Assembly: GCA_035235625.1 (NCBI GenBank)
Contig: CP141145.1
Coordinates: 38,172,668 to 38,236,667, forward strand
DNA length: 64,000 nt
Source: Saururus chinensis
Taxonomy: Eukaryota > Streptophyta > Magnoliopsida > Piperales > Saururaceae
Direction of reading: 5' to 3'
In this document: in pieces, positions 40,901 through 52,692 of the stretch
Numbering within the stretch: the first letter of the stretch is position 1
How the letters are laid out: the number at the start of each line of letters is the position of its first letter
Position numbers and translations under genes: made by a program
Notes under the pieces: generated by a model
Told to the model about the DNA's origin: nothing
Seen by the model: only the letters and a program-made list of their open reading frames with translations
Database searches by the model: none

Positions 40901-41584
40901 CTTGAGTAGTGCTATACATCCCTCCCTATTAACCCACTTTATCATCCCTCCTCAAGGGCATGAGGTGATACTGACACCATCTGACAGTGGGAGATGAGGT
41001 GCGATGACAAGAGCATAAGAAGCATTTACCCTCCTGAAAGTAACTCTTTCCATGTTATTCTTCACTTCCTGCTCTTGTTGTGTACATTGGTATCAAGCTT
41101 TACCTTCTAATTGTGGTGCTTGAAAGTGCCATTCTCTAATAGGTTAAAATATAAGAACTGTAATTTGTACACATTGGGCCTAATATGTCAGCATTGTAAT
41201 TATGATGGTTTTAGTGTCTGGGTGCTTCATTGTAATGTATGATATTTATTTGTAGGAAGAAAGAAGTAAATTGTTTGTCGAGTGCTTCTATTCGAAATTA
41301 GAGATCTTTGTCGGAGCAAATTTGAGGGTTTCTCAAGAATAAATAAATAGTGAATTTTTTTGACATGTTTCCTCCAATGGTTTTTATCAAAATTATAGTT
41401 CTTCCTGTAGTTTTTTATGTTTGAACCAAACTTTGTTTATGTTGGGTTTGTTCCTTACTGTAATTAAAATTCTGTCTTGAAACAGGGTCGTGTTACACAG
41501 AAGGTATCTTCTAGAGGGAAATATGTTTCTGTAAATATTGGGCCTGTACAGGTCGTTTCAAGTGAACAGGTATATCCCCTCCCC

Positions 41585-41682
<98 letters not shown>

Positions 41683-42227
41683 ATGAACACCACTTGTTGT
41701 ACTTTTAACTAAAGTCAAATTTAAAGTTCAAGCTGAAATAGGCTTCATTCAAGGTTACACTACTTCCACCGCATTTGGCAGCAGACTTGGTATATCCAAT
41801 TCATAGGTACTGCAGCAACTTCAAATAGGCTCTGTTCAAGGTTACACTACTTCAGCTGCTTTTAGCAGCAGACTTGGTTCCCATAGATACTGCAGCATAA
41901 CAGTTGTTGTATGGCCTTTCAGTTTCAGCAATTAGCTCTACTTGTCCACCAGTAGTTAATAATTTGGTTAGTGAACAACATTTTTCAGATACATTTCTGT
42001 TGGCATTGTATGCAACCCATTCAGTTTAGGCTTTTTAACATGGTGCCACATTATCGCAAGGTGCAGCGTTACCATCATTGTCACTACCTGTCTAAACAAT
42101 GATGAACTTTTCAATTTTGAATATTAGGTCAACTAAAGAGTTTTCGCTGAACCGGCTCTATGTAATGCAGGTTCAGGCAGTATATAATGCCATGCGAAGA
42201 GATGTTCGGATGAAATATTTTCTATAA
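34944..42227 (+). CDS. Plastid-type YbeD/DUF493 family protein
   Basis: Five exons: 34944-35196, 36726-36829, 39459-39572, 41486-41569, 42171-42227; 203 residues. Residues 1 to about 65 are rich in Ser, Ala, Arg and Leu with almost no acidic residues, a likely chloroplast transit peptide. An acidic linker follows, then a DUF493 (YbeD-like) domain from about 117: VNSYPMVRGFTAIGTGGDD, VVAVESVLERPIPEGRVTQK, SSRGKYVSVNIGPVQVVS, and a C-terminal VQAVYNAMRRDVRMKYFL. Bacterial YbeD is a small ACT-like alpha/beta protein encoded next to lipB; its molecular role is unsettled, so no function is assigned. Introns are long for so small a protein: intron 2 (2.6 kb) carries repeat insertions, and intron 4 has a microsatellite 19 bp after the donor. 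Confidence 0.94.
37690..37960. repeat. Degenerate ATCATATTAGATC repeat in intron 2
   Basis: Many imperfect copies of ATCATATTAGATC/GATCAAAGCATATTAG words in a row, inside intron 2 of the DUF493 gene. Together with the next array it looks like part of an inserted transposon (somewhere within about 37200-39130); its borders are not identifiable. Confidence 0.55.
38181..38490. repeat. Imperfect 50-65-bp tandem repeat in intron 2
   Basis: Five to six diverged units, each starting with a CTCCTTTTACCCGGAGA-like box and most ending in GATGGACAAAAC-like words. It sits inside intron 2 of the DUF493 gene and creates short spurious frames on both strands. Confidence 0.7.
41589..41678. repeat. (TC)n(AC)n compound microsatellite in intron 4
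   Basis: About 26 TC units followed by 19 CA units, starting 19 bp after the exon 4 donor of the DUF493 gene. Confidence 0.98.
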
Positions 42228-44498
42228 AATGTATCTGGATGTTTATAGTTGCAAGCATGCTATGTTTACCAAATGTGTATATGACCTGAGAAGGTAAACT
42301 TTCCTATTGAAGGTAAAGATAGCTGCAACTATTAGCTTCCGGTTAGTGTTTTCCATTTTTTATCTTTTTGAAGGAAAAAGAATATCAGGTCATGGTTCCT
42401 TCTTTTAGATGCAATGGGATCAAAATGATTTGGTTTATACATGATAATTTACCATCTTGCAAGGTAATTAAGCTGCTCAAGCCTGAACTTGGCTATATTA
42501 TTAGTAAATAGGATGACCACGAGTAGTGCCAGACTGCCAGCATAGTTTTTGCTTCGTACTGCTTAACTCTAGGTTGGCCTTGGATTTTAATAAGTCCAGG
42601 GTGTGCATGGTGGACATAGGCCTATCTGCTACCCAAGATGTTGGGCAATAGGAAAATTGAAGGAAACTGTGAAGACCGCAATTAGATTAAAGATTTGGAT
42701 TGGCACATGCTGTCTGGTCTTTGAACCTGGACTTATTTCTTGTATGAGATATAGTCGTTGATAGTAACAGTACGGCATATAAAATATCTACTGGATTGTT
42801 GGAATCAGGCAGAAAACGTGTAAATCTTGACCCATACAAAGTGAGATGTCTTCTAATGAATGGTAAACTAATTTTTGGTCAATGATCAGGTTTGCAAAGT
42901 TTGTATGGAATTGTACTTAATAATCCGAAAAAAATTTGCTTCAACTTTTAACCCGAATTTGCGTCCCTTTCTGAAAGGATTATACTTTAAGGATCTTATG
43001 AATTGAAACCAACTTTTAAGGGTCATACTTCCATTGGCTATTCGAGGTCTCTTTATATCTCAGCAATCTCAGGGATTTACCAGACCTCGGCGAAATTAAT
43101 TTCTGAAGTCATCTATTACATATTAAATGATTATTGCTAAGATTATGCAGAATTGCTTGCGTTACCGTCTTGTATCTATCCTTCAGCTTGTTCGAGGCAT
43201 CTAATATATTGGCATATCTTGACATGTAAGTTGCTAATTTCTTATGGCCCTTTCTTGTACGTCGCAATCGAGTGGTGTCTGGTCCTTACGTTTGTTCTAT
43301 TTTATGAGTAAGCTTTGGTGATAGAGGTGACTGCTCTTAGTCATTTCCATTGATTGACACATTAAAATTAAGCAATGGGCCCTATTATTCAACGGTTGTG
43401 GTTGCTTATTAAATCATTCACCTACCCATCACTAACTAATTGCTCTGACCTTAGTCTTTAGCCCAGAACTGCTTCTCACAACAGAAACTTTGTTTGCACC
43501 GATATTGAAGCTGTTTTGTTGCCACCAAATGAAAATTTTACATTTGAAGAAGATTAATTATATACTGAAAAGCCCTGTATCATGGTTTGGACTCATAACC
43601 TGGCATGGACATCTAGCATGCGAAATTAGATGTTTTATTGATGATGGGCCCTCAGTTTTTTTATTCATTAACATCATTTCTCAGAAAGGGGGCTTCGGCA
43701 GACTCCAAGAGTAGTCCCCATCATCCCACCAACGACGCCCTCTTCACCAAATTAAAAAACTCCCCACCTCCGATTTATAATTTCCCCTGGGTGGTCCACC
43801 CCCTGTTCTCTTCTGATGGTCACTCTCAATTATAATTTTTAAAAATTGGGTTACTTGGCTTCTCGCTATCAGGATTTTTTGTTAATTAATTGGGTGACCT
43901 GTCTTCTTCAAATCAAAGTGAATAAGCTCTCTTTACTTTTGTTTCTGACCGAGTCGGGGAGATTGAGGTGGAATCTCAGGAAAAATTAACTGCTAATATC
44001 GACGCTGTAAAACAGCTAATTGACTCAGTCACTTTGTTCGCTTTTATCGAATCGGAAGTTCGAGCTGGTTCCTATCTGCTCTGTGACCGGTTCTACTGCA
44101 CATATACGTGTGCAAACCAATGTTAAGACAAACGGATATGGAGCTGGAATAACTCTTTCCCCTCGGATTGCTAATTGCTTCCTATGGTGTAGACGAGGAG
44201 AAGAGGAAGGACAGTGTCTCCACGCAATCCAGTGTCCATGAAGCTACTTGCAAACTTACCGAGTCAACTCGGCGTGTCAAACCCTATTGCCCATGGTTGG
44301 TCGTTTTAGTGTCGAGTTCTCTGCAGCAGTAAAATGATGTCGTCATTGTCGGCTTGTTCTTCTTTCCGGGTGATTTTTAATTTGTTTAATGTCTCAACCA
44401 CTATATCAACGTCTCAACTTGACAAAAGGGAGGTCTATTTGGTTAGGAACATTGGGTTGGCTTTCTTCTCCTCCTTTCTGTCGTCCTTATTCCGTCAG
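42228..44498. other. Intergenic region and upstream part of the next gene
   Basis: No coding match. The last few hundred bases probably hold the promoter and first leader exon of the gene starting at 44526; a strong pyrimidine-rich acceptor ends at 44498. Confidence 0.5.
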
Positions 44499-44525
44499 GG
44501 GGAGCGAACTTTCTGTTTTGGGTTC

Positions 44526-45829
44526 ATGAGAGGCCATTTGGAAAGAGCAATCATGGGTAAAAACGTTGACGATCAGATTATCCTTCATGCAGGTTCCAAG
44601 GTATGTGCATAATATTCTAGGTTCTTAGCCTCCAAAATAGGCATTCAAAGTCCTCAATATATATGCGCATAATGTTAAGTTCGTAGTTTTAACTTGATCA
44701 TTGATTTTTAGGCTCTTGTAACATCTGAATACCAAGAATCGATCTTCTCCCACATGCCCAAGTCACCAATTGAAAGTGGTAGACCAAGTAGCATGGTTGT
44801 AAAGGTACACACAGAGATCAAATTCGAAACACATTCTCAAAAAGTCTTCACCTAGAAAGATCTTACAAAATCTATATTTACTTTTATCATGTTGATTCAT
44901 ATGGCAAGCAGAAGCCCAAGTCAGTCATCCCTCCACAAATAGTGGCCGAAGCCATCTCCTACCTCCATGGCGTTGACCTGAGGTGGTCGGGCCCCATAAC
45001 CCCCAGCGAGATGCAATACGTAGAGCAATACGTCCTGGCAAAGTACCCACAGTACTACAATGGCCTGGTCGAGGAAGGCGACGAGAACAACCTCTACAGC
45101 CTCTGCTTCCCTGAGGATTCTCCTGAGAACCCCGATGACAAGCGCAAATCTCCCAGAAGCCTGCGCGATCCATCTTCACCATCCTTCAGCAGCGACCTGG
45201 ACAAGACCCAGTTGGAGCCCTCCAGGCTTCTGGATATCCTTAACAAGAAATCCTCCTTCCCCGGCACCTTCATATCCATCCCCGAAATCCAGGCCAGGAA
45301 CCGGGTTCTGAAACACTGCGGACTGAGCGAGGATGAATACTTGGTGTTGTTCACTCCTTGCTACAAGGATGCAATGATGCTGGTGGGGGAGAGCTACCCT
45401 TTCTTCCGCTACAACTATTACATGACCATCATCGAAGAGGCGGTGGACTGCGTAAGAGAGTTTGCGAGCTACAAGGACTCAAAAGTGATTCCAGCGCCTG
45501 AGACTTGGTTGGATCTGAGGATCAAAGGATCGCAGCTAAGTCAGTATTTCAGGAGGAAGTGCAAGCACAGCCCCAAGGGGCTCTTCTCCTACCCGGCGGA
45601 CGTGAGGGGGACGAAGTATTCCATGCACTGGATCTCGGAGGCGCACAGAAACTCTTGGCATGTCCTCCTCGATGCTTCGGGCCTGGTTGTGGGCAAGGAC
45701 CCGCTTAGTCTTGCCCTTCACAGGCCAGATTTTGTTCTATGTACACTTGATAACACGCATTCACAGCCATCCAAGGTGACTTGCTTGCTGGTGAGGACCC
45801 AGTCCTTTGATACGTCTTCAACCTCATAA
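44526..45829 (+). CDS. Moco-sulfurase-like PLP-transferase-fold protein
   Basis: Three exons: 44526-44600, 44712-44804, 44912-45829; 361 residues, all introns in phase 0. The body resembles plant proteins annotated as molybdenum cofactor sulfurase-like or PLP-dependent transferase superfamily (Arabidopsis At4g22980 type). Visible blocks: SVIPPQIVAEAISYLHGVDL, RWSGPITPSEMQYVEQYVLA, TFISIPEIQARNRVLKHCGL, YLVLFTPCYKDAMMLVGESY, HWISEAHRNSWHVLLDASGL (the strand with the PLP-binding Asp) and a final HRPDFVLCTLDN. I do not see the usual Schiff-base lysine context after that block, and no MOSC domain follows, so catalysis is doubtful. A second ATG at 44553 could be the true start. The frame is open upstream of 44526, but a strong acceptor at 44498 marks that part as leader. 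Confidence 0.8.
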
Positions 45830-47010
45830 GTTTAATTCGTGTGTGACACGGCTTGTAAGGAAATATATACTCTGTCATTGATGTATCTCTTGTACTTCCG
45901 TTAGTTTAAGGTGAGATTTGATGCAGGGAAACAAAATGAAAACAACAATTGCAGAATACTTTTCGAATTTCACTATTGAATTACATTTGAAACAGAGAGA
46001 TGGGACTTTAGCTAAGATAACTAGAATGGACATACTTAAGCCATGTGCGTATATCGGGAGGCTTGAGCTTTAAATCAGGGACCTCTTTGCGAAATGCACC
46101 CCACCCCGAACTTGATCAAAAACAAATTTGAGAAAATTGAAATGGTTTATGTTGATATAGGAATTGTCGTGCTCCCTGGACGTTGAACTTGATGATCACT
46201 CTTAAGGATTCTTATAAGATGAGGATCTTAAGTAAGACCTCATGAATTCCCCCTCTTTAATCTCAATAATATAAAAGCAATCCTTACAAAAAGAATAACG
46301 TGAATAAGATTGGAAAGATACAGCTCTAGATTGCTTTCGTTGTAAACTTTTACAAATTAGTGTTGGAATTGTTTTAATTTAAAATATAAGGTAGTCCAAT
46401 TGTCTTAATTAACACTTATTTTTTTGGTTTTTCAAACTATTTGAGTAATAGGTCTGAGTAATGAGTCATGATACCCATTAAGTTTAGTTTTAGAGGCAAA
46501 TCTGAACTATAATTTGACATTTGGATGGAACATCAAGATTTTAAGGTTCTTAAATATTGTGTTTTAATTTAGTTATAAATATATTAGTTGTCATCGTAAT
46601 ATAGTGTCTTAAGCAAAAATTAATCTCAACCAAAACTTAAACTAGAAATTCATTATGAAGGCTTGTAAAAGATTTACAGAAGAAAAGTTTGATGAGGGAA
46701 AGAAAAGTTTCTTCAAGCTTTAATAGCTATAGGTAGACCTAAACCCCTTTCCAGTTTATTTCAAAAAACTAGCTTTTTGTGTGAACATTAAATCACAGTA
46801 GATTTTTTGTACAAATATCGATTAATGTTATGACCTATAAGTTGAATTTCAGCGTTCAAGGTGGCTGTTCAGATTAAATCATGTTCATGTATGTAACTAA
46901 AGTCCACGCATACATTAATGACATACGGAGGGTAAAATATGGAGATGCGTGGCCTGTAGCAACATTAGTTAAATCATTGTTGCAGATAATACAATTTTAA
47001 GTGATGATAA

Positions 47011-47137
47011 ACCCCGTTCCCACATATGGTGTTTATATACTTGCACTGGGGTGGGAGCCATCAGATCATGTTGGCTCTGCAATGATCTGACGGCTCCACC
47101 CCGGAGCACGTAGAAAACACGCATTTAAGAGCACGGT
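47011..47137. mobile_element. Foldback MITE-like element, about 127 bp
   Basis: Core arms at 47046-47069 and 47082-47105 (GGTGG-AGCC-(A/G)TCAGATCAT type) pair with few mismatches around a 12-nt loop. Weaker pairing extends to the outer ends. No clear target duplication was found. Confidence 0.65.
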
Positions 47138-49244
47138 GTTTCTCATTTTATTAAATTTTAATTTTCTAGTAACCGGAGTTAAGGCACTTCATTCAACACT
47201 TTAAAGTTGGACTTTTCTGATTCTTCGTAGCTCTCTAGAAAGTTGAACAGATTGTGCACAAACGCATGCATCCTCTACAATAGATAATCATTAATGTCAA
47301 AACGCGTCATTAACTTCTTAATTAGCGTCTCATTGGATTAACTAGCAGTAGATGGTACAAGTATATTTTTGCCTAGGAGCACATCTTGCAAGTTGCAAGG
47401 CAGGTCAGTGGGATGTGTAATGTGTTCCACTAGATTTTGAATTTTCAAGTTTGGTTTGCTACTATATAGACTTTCATGACTGGACGTCTGATTAAATTGA
47501 ATTAAGTGAAACTTTTGGAGAAAAAATTACCCGTTAGGACACTTCGAGTTTAGTCGGTGCCATGATTAGGACAGTAATGTCTTCAATTGGCTTGGGAAGG
47601 GGGATCGCATATTCACCTCGTGAGTTGCCATCTAGATATTTGATAAAGAGCATACTACGATAGCCACAAGAGGTTTCATTATATTAGTAACAATAATGCT
47701 CTAATACCAATGTATGTTTTGAATTAACTTAAAAACTTGGTAAGCTGAATACAATTTTAAAGTCAATTATAGTCACAATAATAGCCTAATTAATCTAAAG
47801 TACTCTCATTGAAGGTAGAGGATTTTTTATATGGTCAATAATTCAGTGTGACAACTAAAGAAGACACTCATAAAAAATTTCTTCTTCATTTCATTCTATT
47901 GTAAATGCCTCTTGCCCCTGGTGTTGGAAGGATACTATTCCTCTTTTAATCTTGAAGCACATTTTTCTCAGCGTCATGTTTTGTATAGAGTTGCATTCAA
48001 AACTCAGCCCAACTTAATTCTGACGGAAATAACTCGAGTCCAGTCCAATAAAAAGCACCCGAGTAAATCTCAAGCCAAATCGGGTTTTTGTGAAAACCCA
48101 AGAATTGACCTAACTCAATCCAAGTTCTTATTTAATTTACAAAATTATATTTAATTTAAATTATATAATTTTTTATACATAAAATTAACCCAATATAATG
48201 TTGGTATGATTTGAATTATTGGAACTAGACTGACCCGAGAAAGAATCTCGGTTTTTATTTTAGATCTAGAGTTTTTCGCTTTTTAGCTCTGGTAAAATTG
48301 GGTCTAAGAAATTTGGTTTTTATCTTGGTCCAAGGAACTCAGTTCTTACCTTGGGTTTGGTTAAGTTCTGCAAAACCTGACCTACCACTAATTTTTAAAA
48401 CAAACTCGAGGCCTTGCACTATGGTATGAAAGGTATTAGGGAACTTTATGTTTGAGCCTTTTCGGGCTAGATTTTGTATTGTAGATGGGATTCCCACAAG
48501 CAATTTTTTAACAAGACAACTAATTAAATACTTATTTTTAAATTCTATTTTAATTTTTTTTATTAAAAATAAGGCACTTAATATAGGAGTGACAAAGTAA
48601 TACTCCAAAAGACATTGGTATTATTTGTAAAAAAATATTTATTCAATGCTCTTCCTTTTTCCACCTTTAAGGTGAGTCATTAAGATTAAAACAAGCCGTT
48701 AGGCTCATTTCTCATCCTAAATATGATTAATTACATAAATTTTTTGGTCCCTGAAGTATAAAAGGTAAGAACAGTTTGTTATCCTTAATAGGAACTTAGG
48801 GTTGAGAATTAATAAATTTATATTTATATTATATATATTTATTATTAAAGTGATTTTTGCTACCCTATACCTATATTATCCTTTCAAAAACTCTTACTTA
48901 ATTTAAAATTCAAGATACTTAAAATATTATAATAATTTCTCCGATATATATAACTTTGGATTTCATACTTGTAATTGGTTTAGAGCTTATTAAAATGAAA
49001 ATGGGTATAAATTTTTGCATATAAATCTTAAATTACCCATAATTTATACTATTAATAAAATAAAATAAGGCCAAAATTTTGTGATAAAAGTCTGAGGGGG
49101 CAAATATTTTTTGTCATAAAAATCTTAAATTATTTATAATATATATTATTATTAAAGTGAAAAGCGGGGCTAAGTTTTTTTATAAAAGTTATAAGTACCC
49201 TTAATTTACCAAAAGTGATATTTATGAACTCTTATTTATAGATC

Positions 49245-49412
49245 GGATTAGATAATTAAACTTAAAGCTTAATTTTTATATAGGAATATAAAACTAAATC
49301 TATAGAATGCAATACAGGTATTATACTCAGGTTAGATAATTAAACTTAAAGTTTAATTTTTATATAGTAATATAAAACTAAATCTATAGAGTGCAACCCG
49401 GGTATTATACAC
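49245..49412. repeat. 84-bp tandem duplication
   Basis: Two copies, with AGATAATTAAACTTAAAG starting at 49250 and 49334, about 90% identical. Confidence 0.9.
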
Positions 49413-50441
49413 GTACACTTCTTCTAATATATGATAATGCAAATTAAAACGTGTGCTAGCACATTATGACATTGTTTGATTTTTTGTCCTCTATTGATGA
49501 AAGATGAAAGATATAGAGAGGACCAAAAACTTCCCAAACGTAATGGTCTCCAAACTCATTGACCACTGACGGAATTTTCTTATTATAAGAATTTTATGTA
49601 TGTAAATGCTAGGTTAGAACTTGGAAGAAAAAAAATTGAAAATGCTAAACATATCATTTTCCAAAGAATTATTTAGTTGCCATCTAATTATCACGATTCA
49701 CAATGATTAGAAGTTCAATTTTTTTTCTTGGACCCTATAATTTTAATTATAGTGCCATCAATATCATATCCACAATTCGGATTTCATATTACCTTTCCTT
49801 GGGACTCCGGACAGTAGCAGATGGAAAACATTTGCATATTGTTTTGTAGCAAGTGTATAAATACAGCTAAGCCCATGCTCAATATAAATTTATTATATTT
49901 GGCATTGGACTTTCTCAATTAGCTTCAAACTTCCATACATTTAATATTGTTTTATACGCTGTAAAATTTTATGCTAATTTTTAATTAGATAGAAGAAAAT
50001 AAAATATTTTCATTTAATGTGAGATCTATTTTTCTCTATCTAATTAAAATATGATATTTTATTAGGCATAAGTATCAATATGAAATAAAAAATTATGTAT
50101 GTTTATGCATACGAAAAATAGTGTTTAACACCTATTAATAATGAGCACGTACAAATAATTTTAATTATATGGACTATCTCCTAATATGCATTTCGTACTT
50201 AATAATTTCTTATATAAAATAATGATTTTCTATACTTGTCCAATAAAACCGGACATCAAAAGCTTTTATTGGACAGAGAAAAGCGGTCTGTACAGTCAGT
50301 CAAAACTTGTGTAAATTTATTGGACACCAAGGTTATCAGCGTATCCCGGAAGGAAGCACTTCTTACTATACGAGCTCCCTCCACTGAGGGGCTTTTCCGT
50401 CTTAACAGATTCTCGTGTACTCGATCCTATTTAGAAGTGAG

Positions 50442-51365
50442 ATGCACAACCAGCAGACAGAAGATGAGAAGAAAGCCGGCGAGAAAATAAACATGAAGAA
50501 AGGCGGCGGGGGACGGCGGTGTCTGATGCTGGACAACAGCAAGCCGTATCTCCTCGTAGTCGCAATGGCCGGGTTATTGATCGCCACCCTTGCAGTCGCC
50601 GGCCTCGCCCGCTCCTATAATGGCTTATCGGCTTCTGCTGATCCGCATCGCAGCTCCGAGCCGGCGGCGGAGGTCGTTCAGCCGATCCAGCTTCATGCCA
50701 TCCTGCACTACGCCACCTCCCGGGACGTCCCACAGCAGACCCGGGATGAGATCGGGGTGACATTAGGCGTGCTGAGACGGCGCTGCGCCACCTCTGCCTG
50801 CAACTTCCTAGTCTTCGGCCTCGGCCGGGACTCCCTCATGTGGGCCGCCTTCAACCAAGGAGGCACCACCCTTTTCCTGGAGGAGGACCCCGAGTGGATC
50901 CGGTCCGTTCTGGCATCATCCCCGGAGCTTCGGGCCCTGGCGGTCCGGTACCGGACTCGGCTGTCGGAGGCTGACTCGCTGCTGAAGCAGTACATATCGG
51001 AGCCGGCATGCATGCCCCCTCAGGCACTGCTGGAGGGCAACGCCCAATGCAGACTGGCCCTGAGCGACCTACCCAAGGAGGTGTACGAGAGGGAGTGGGA
51101 TCTGATCATGATCGACGCTCCGAGAGGGTACTTCCCAGAGGCGCCGGGTCGGATGGCGGCGATCTACTCTGCAGGGGTGATGGCGAGGGGGAGGAAGGGA
51201 GAAGGGACGACGCACGTGTTCCTGCACGACGTGGACAGGAAGGTGGAGCGGGCATTCGGGGAGGAGTTTCTGTGCACCAAGAACCGGGTGGCGGCGGTGG
51301 GGAGGCTATGGCACTTCGAGATACCCCCGGCCAGGGACTGGAAGGAGGGAGGCAGATTCTGTTGA
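50442..51365 (+). CDS. DUF579 polysaccharide O-methyltransferase (GXM/AGM/IRX15 family)
   Basis: Intronless, 307 residues, very GC-rich. A type II Golgi anchor lies at about residues 36-56. The DUF579 domain follows: LHAILHYATS (84-93), CNFLVFGLGRDSLMWAAFN (120-138, the SAM-site region), GGTTLFLEEDPEWI, EWDLIMIDAPRGYFPEAPGR (218-237, with the DAPxGY motif), THVFLHDVDRKVE and the typical C-terminal GGRFC. Family members 4-O-methylate glucuronic acid side chains of xylan (GXM) or arabinogalactan (AGM), or are needed for xylan synthesis (IRX15); the sequence alone does not separate these, though conserved catalytic motifs favour an active methyltransferase. The start is the first ATG; MKKGGGG at 50493 is an alternative that keeps the anchor. 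Confidence 0.95.
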   Translation: MHNQQTEDEKKAGEKINMKKGGGGRRCLMLDNSKPYLLVVAMAGLLIATLAVAGLARSYNGLSASADPHRSSEPAAEVVQPIQLHAILHYATSRDVPQQTRDEIGVTLGVLRRRCATSACNFLVFGLGRDSLMWAAFNQGGTTLFLEEDPEWIRSVLASSPELRALAVRYRTRLSEADSLLKQYISEPACMPPQALLEGNAQCRLALSDLPKEVYEREWDLIMIDAPRGYFPEAPGRMAAIYSAGVMARGRKGEGTTHVFLHDVDRKVERAFGEEFLCTKNRVAAVGRLWHFEIPPARDWKEGGRFC

Positions 51366-51675
51366 TGAACATGTATTATGTTACATGCATGCGTTGAGAT
51401 TCTCTTACTAATTAATAAGATTTTGGTTGTTCGGAGGCGGAATGTTTTCATGCTTTGATCATTTCAATTGGTCACGTAGGGGCGTGTTGACCATGTGGTC
51501 CATGGACAAGGGAGAGTCTTATCTCCCAAATGTCCAGCTTGAGGACATGCAGTAAAAGACACGCAGTCAAAAGATGAATGTCTGTCAGTGTTTTGTGCTC
51601 CCTTGACTTGACTTGGCTGTCATTTACGTGATTTTCGCCGATGTAAACGGTAAAGAAAATGGGATTGTAATCCCT

Positions 51676-51807
51676 GGTGAAGCTTCACCAAACAACCAAC
51701 GTACTGGGGTGTTAAAAAACGAAGCCGAATCGTTATTTTCTCAAATGCCATTTTATCTCACGTGGTCACGTGATAAAAATCACGTGGTTGTCTGGTGAAG
51801 CTTCACC
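51676..51807. mobile_element. 132-bp foldback MITE with three G-boxes
   Basis: Both ends are the perfect palindrome GGTGAAGCTTCACC (51676-51689 and 51794-51807). Inverted similarity continues inward through ACAACCA. Inside the right arm, CACGTG occurs at 51759-51764, 51767-51772 and 51781-51786. Superfamily not determined. Confidence 0.75.
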
Positions 51808-52440
51808 GGCCAGGGGAGGCAGACCGGGAAATGGTCTTCTGTTTCTGGGTCGGCCACCCAACACGGCGACCATGGCTACGACATGGAGTAAGGTTGCAGG
51901 GGATCCACGAGTCTGCTAAATTAGCAGCTGGGCTTGATTTCGGGCGTGTAGTGTTGGGCCCAGCACGGCCCACAAGGCCTGGACGTTGAAGCGGTAAGGC
52001 CAGACTTTTTCAAACGGGAAAACATAATGACTCGCCCATTTCTCGCCACTGCTGTCTTCAATTTTGCACGTGTAGAACAGGTGTTTTACGTAGAGGAGCA
52101 TGCAGGACACGTCGCATGAACGTTGCATCCAAATGCCCCTCGACTTTCTCCGTCCATGCAAAATAAATCTCTTCATTAACCGCCCTCCGTTTTACTTCAT
52201 ATTTACATAACCAGCCTCCTGGCCTCAATGATTTAGGCGCCTCACCCAGAATTCAGAATGATATGCGTTGTTGTCACTGAGATGAACTGTGCTTGATGCT
52301 ACAACTCTGTTCCTTCTGTTAAATGAATCCTAATTTTCAAAGAGGCTCGGGCAAATTCAGTGAACCCAAATCATCACAAAATACCTGAAAGGGCATTTTG
52401 TAATATCACCACAAAAGGAGGTGTTTTTCATCTTTTTCTC

Positions 52441-52518
52441 TTCTTCTTCTTCTTCTTCTTCTTCTTCTTCTTCTTCTTCTTCTTCTTCTTCTTCTTCTTC
52501 TTCTTCTTCTTCTTCTTC
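52441..52518 (+). repeat. (TTC)26 microsatellite upstream of a gene
   Basis: Uninterrupted 78-bp TTC run, extended upstream by TCTTTTTCTC. It lies 174 bp before the start codon at 52693, so in the promoter or 5' UTR. The poly-Glu/poly-Phe frames across it are artefacts. Confidence 0.97.
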
Positions 52519-52692
52519 ATCTCTTCTGCGCTGTTTTTTCCAAGGAACAGAACTTTGAGTACTGTGTACATCCTCAATCTTCAGGGCCATAAAATTTTGA
52601 TACAACCAGAGAGCCACCAATCTCACTCTATTTGATACAACGAGATAGATTATATTGGTACCTTGTATCATCTTGGACAGAAATCAGCTACA

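Larger units (their letters stand above)
45830..50441. other. Gene-free repeat region, 4.6 kb
   Basis: The first 300 bp are probably 3' UTR of the upstream gene. The rest is AT-rich and contains a foldback element (47011-47137), weakly duplicated stretches (48830-49230) and an 84-bp tandem duplication (49245-49412). Frames at 47912-48154 and 48339-48608 are not protein-like. The last ~250 bp should contain the promoter of the DUF579 gene. Confidence 0.55.
51366..52692. other. Spacer and 5' region of the DUF7733-like gene
   Basis: Contains a foldback MITE with G-boxes (51676-51807) and a long TTC microsatellite (52441-52518) 174 bp before the next start codon. No other gene seen. Confidence 0.55.

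Noticed and set aside
41085-41105. TGGTATCAAGC as a retrotransposon primer-binding site
   Set aside because: Two differences from the tRNA-iMet complement and no LTR upstream.
44334-44525. Upstream extension of the PLP-fold gene by 64 codons
   Set aside because: A strong pyrimidine-tract acceptor ends at 44498 within it, and the added residues look unlike protein of this family.
52357-52671. Minus-strand 104-residue Glu-rich frame
   Set aside because: Produced by the TTC microsatellite; no flanking coding signal.
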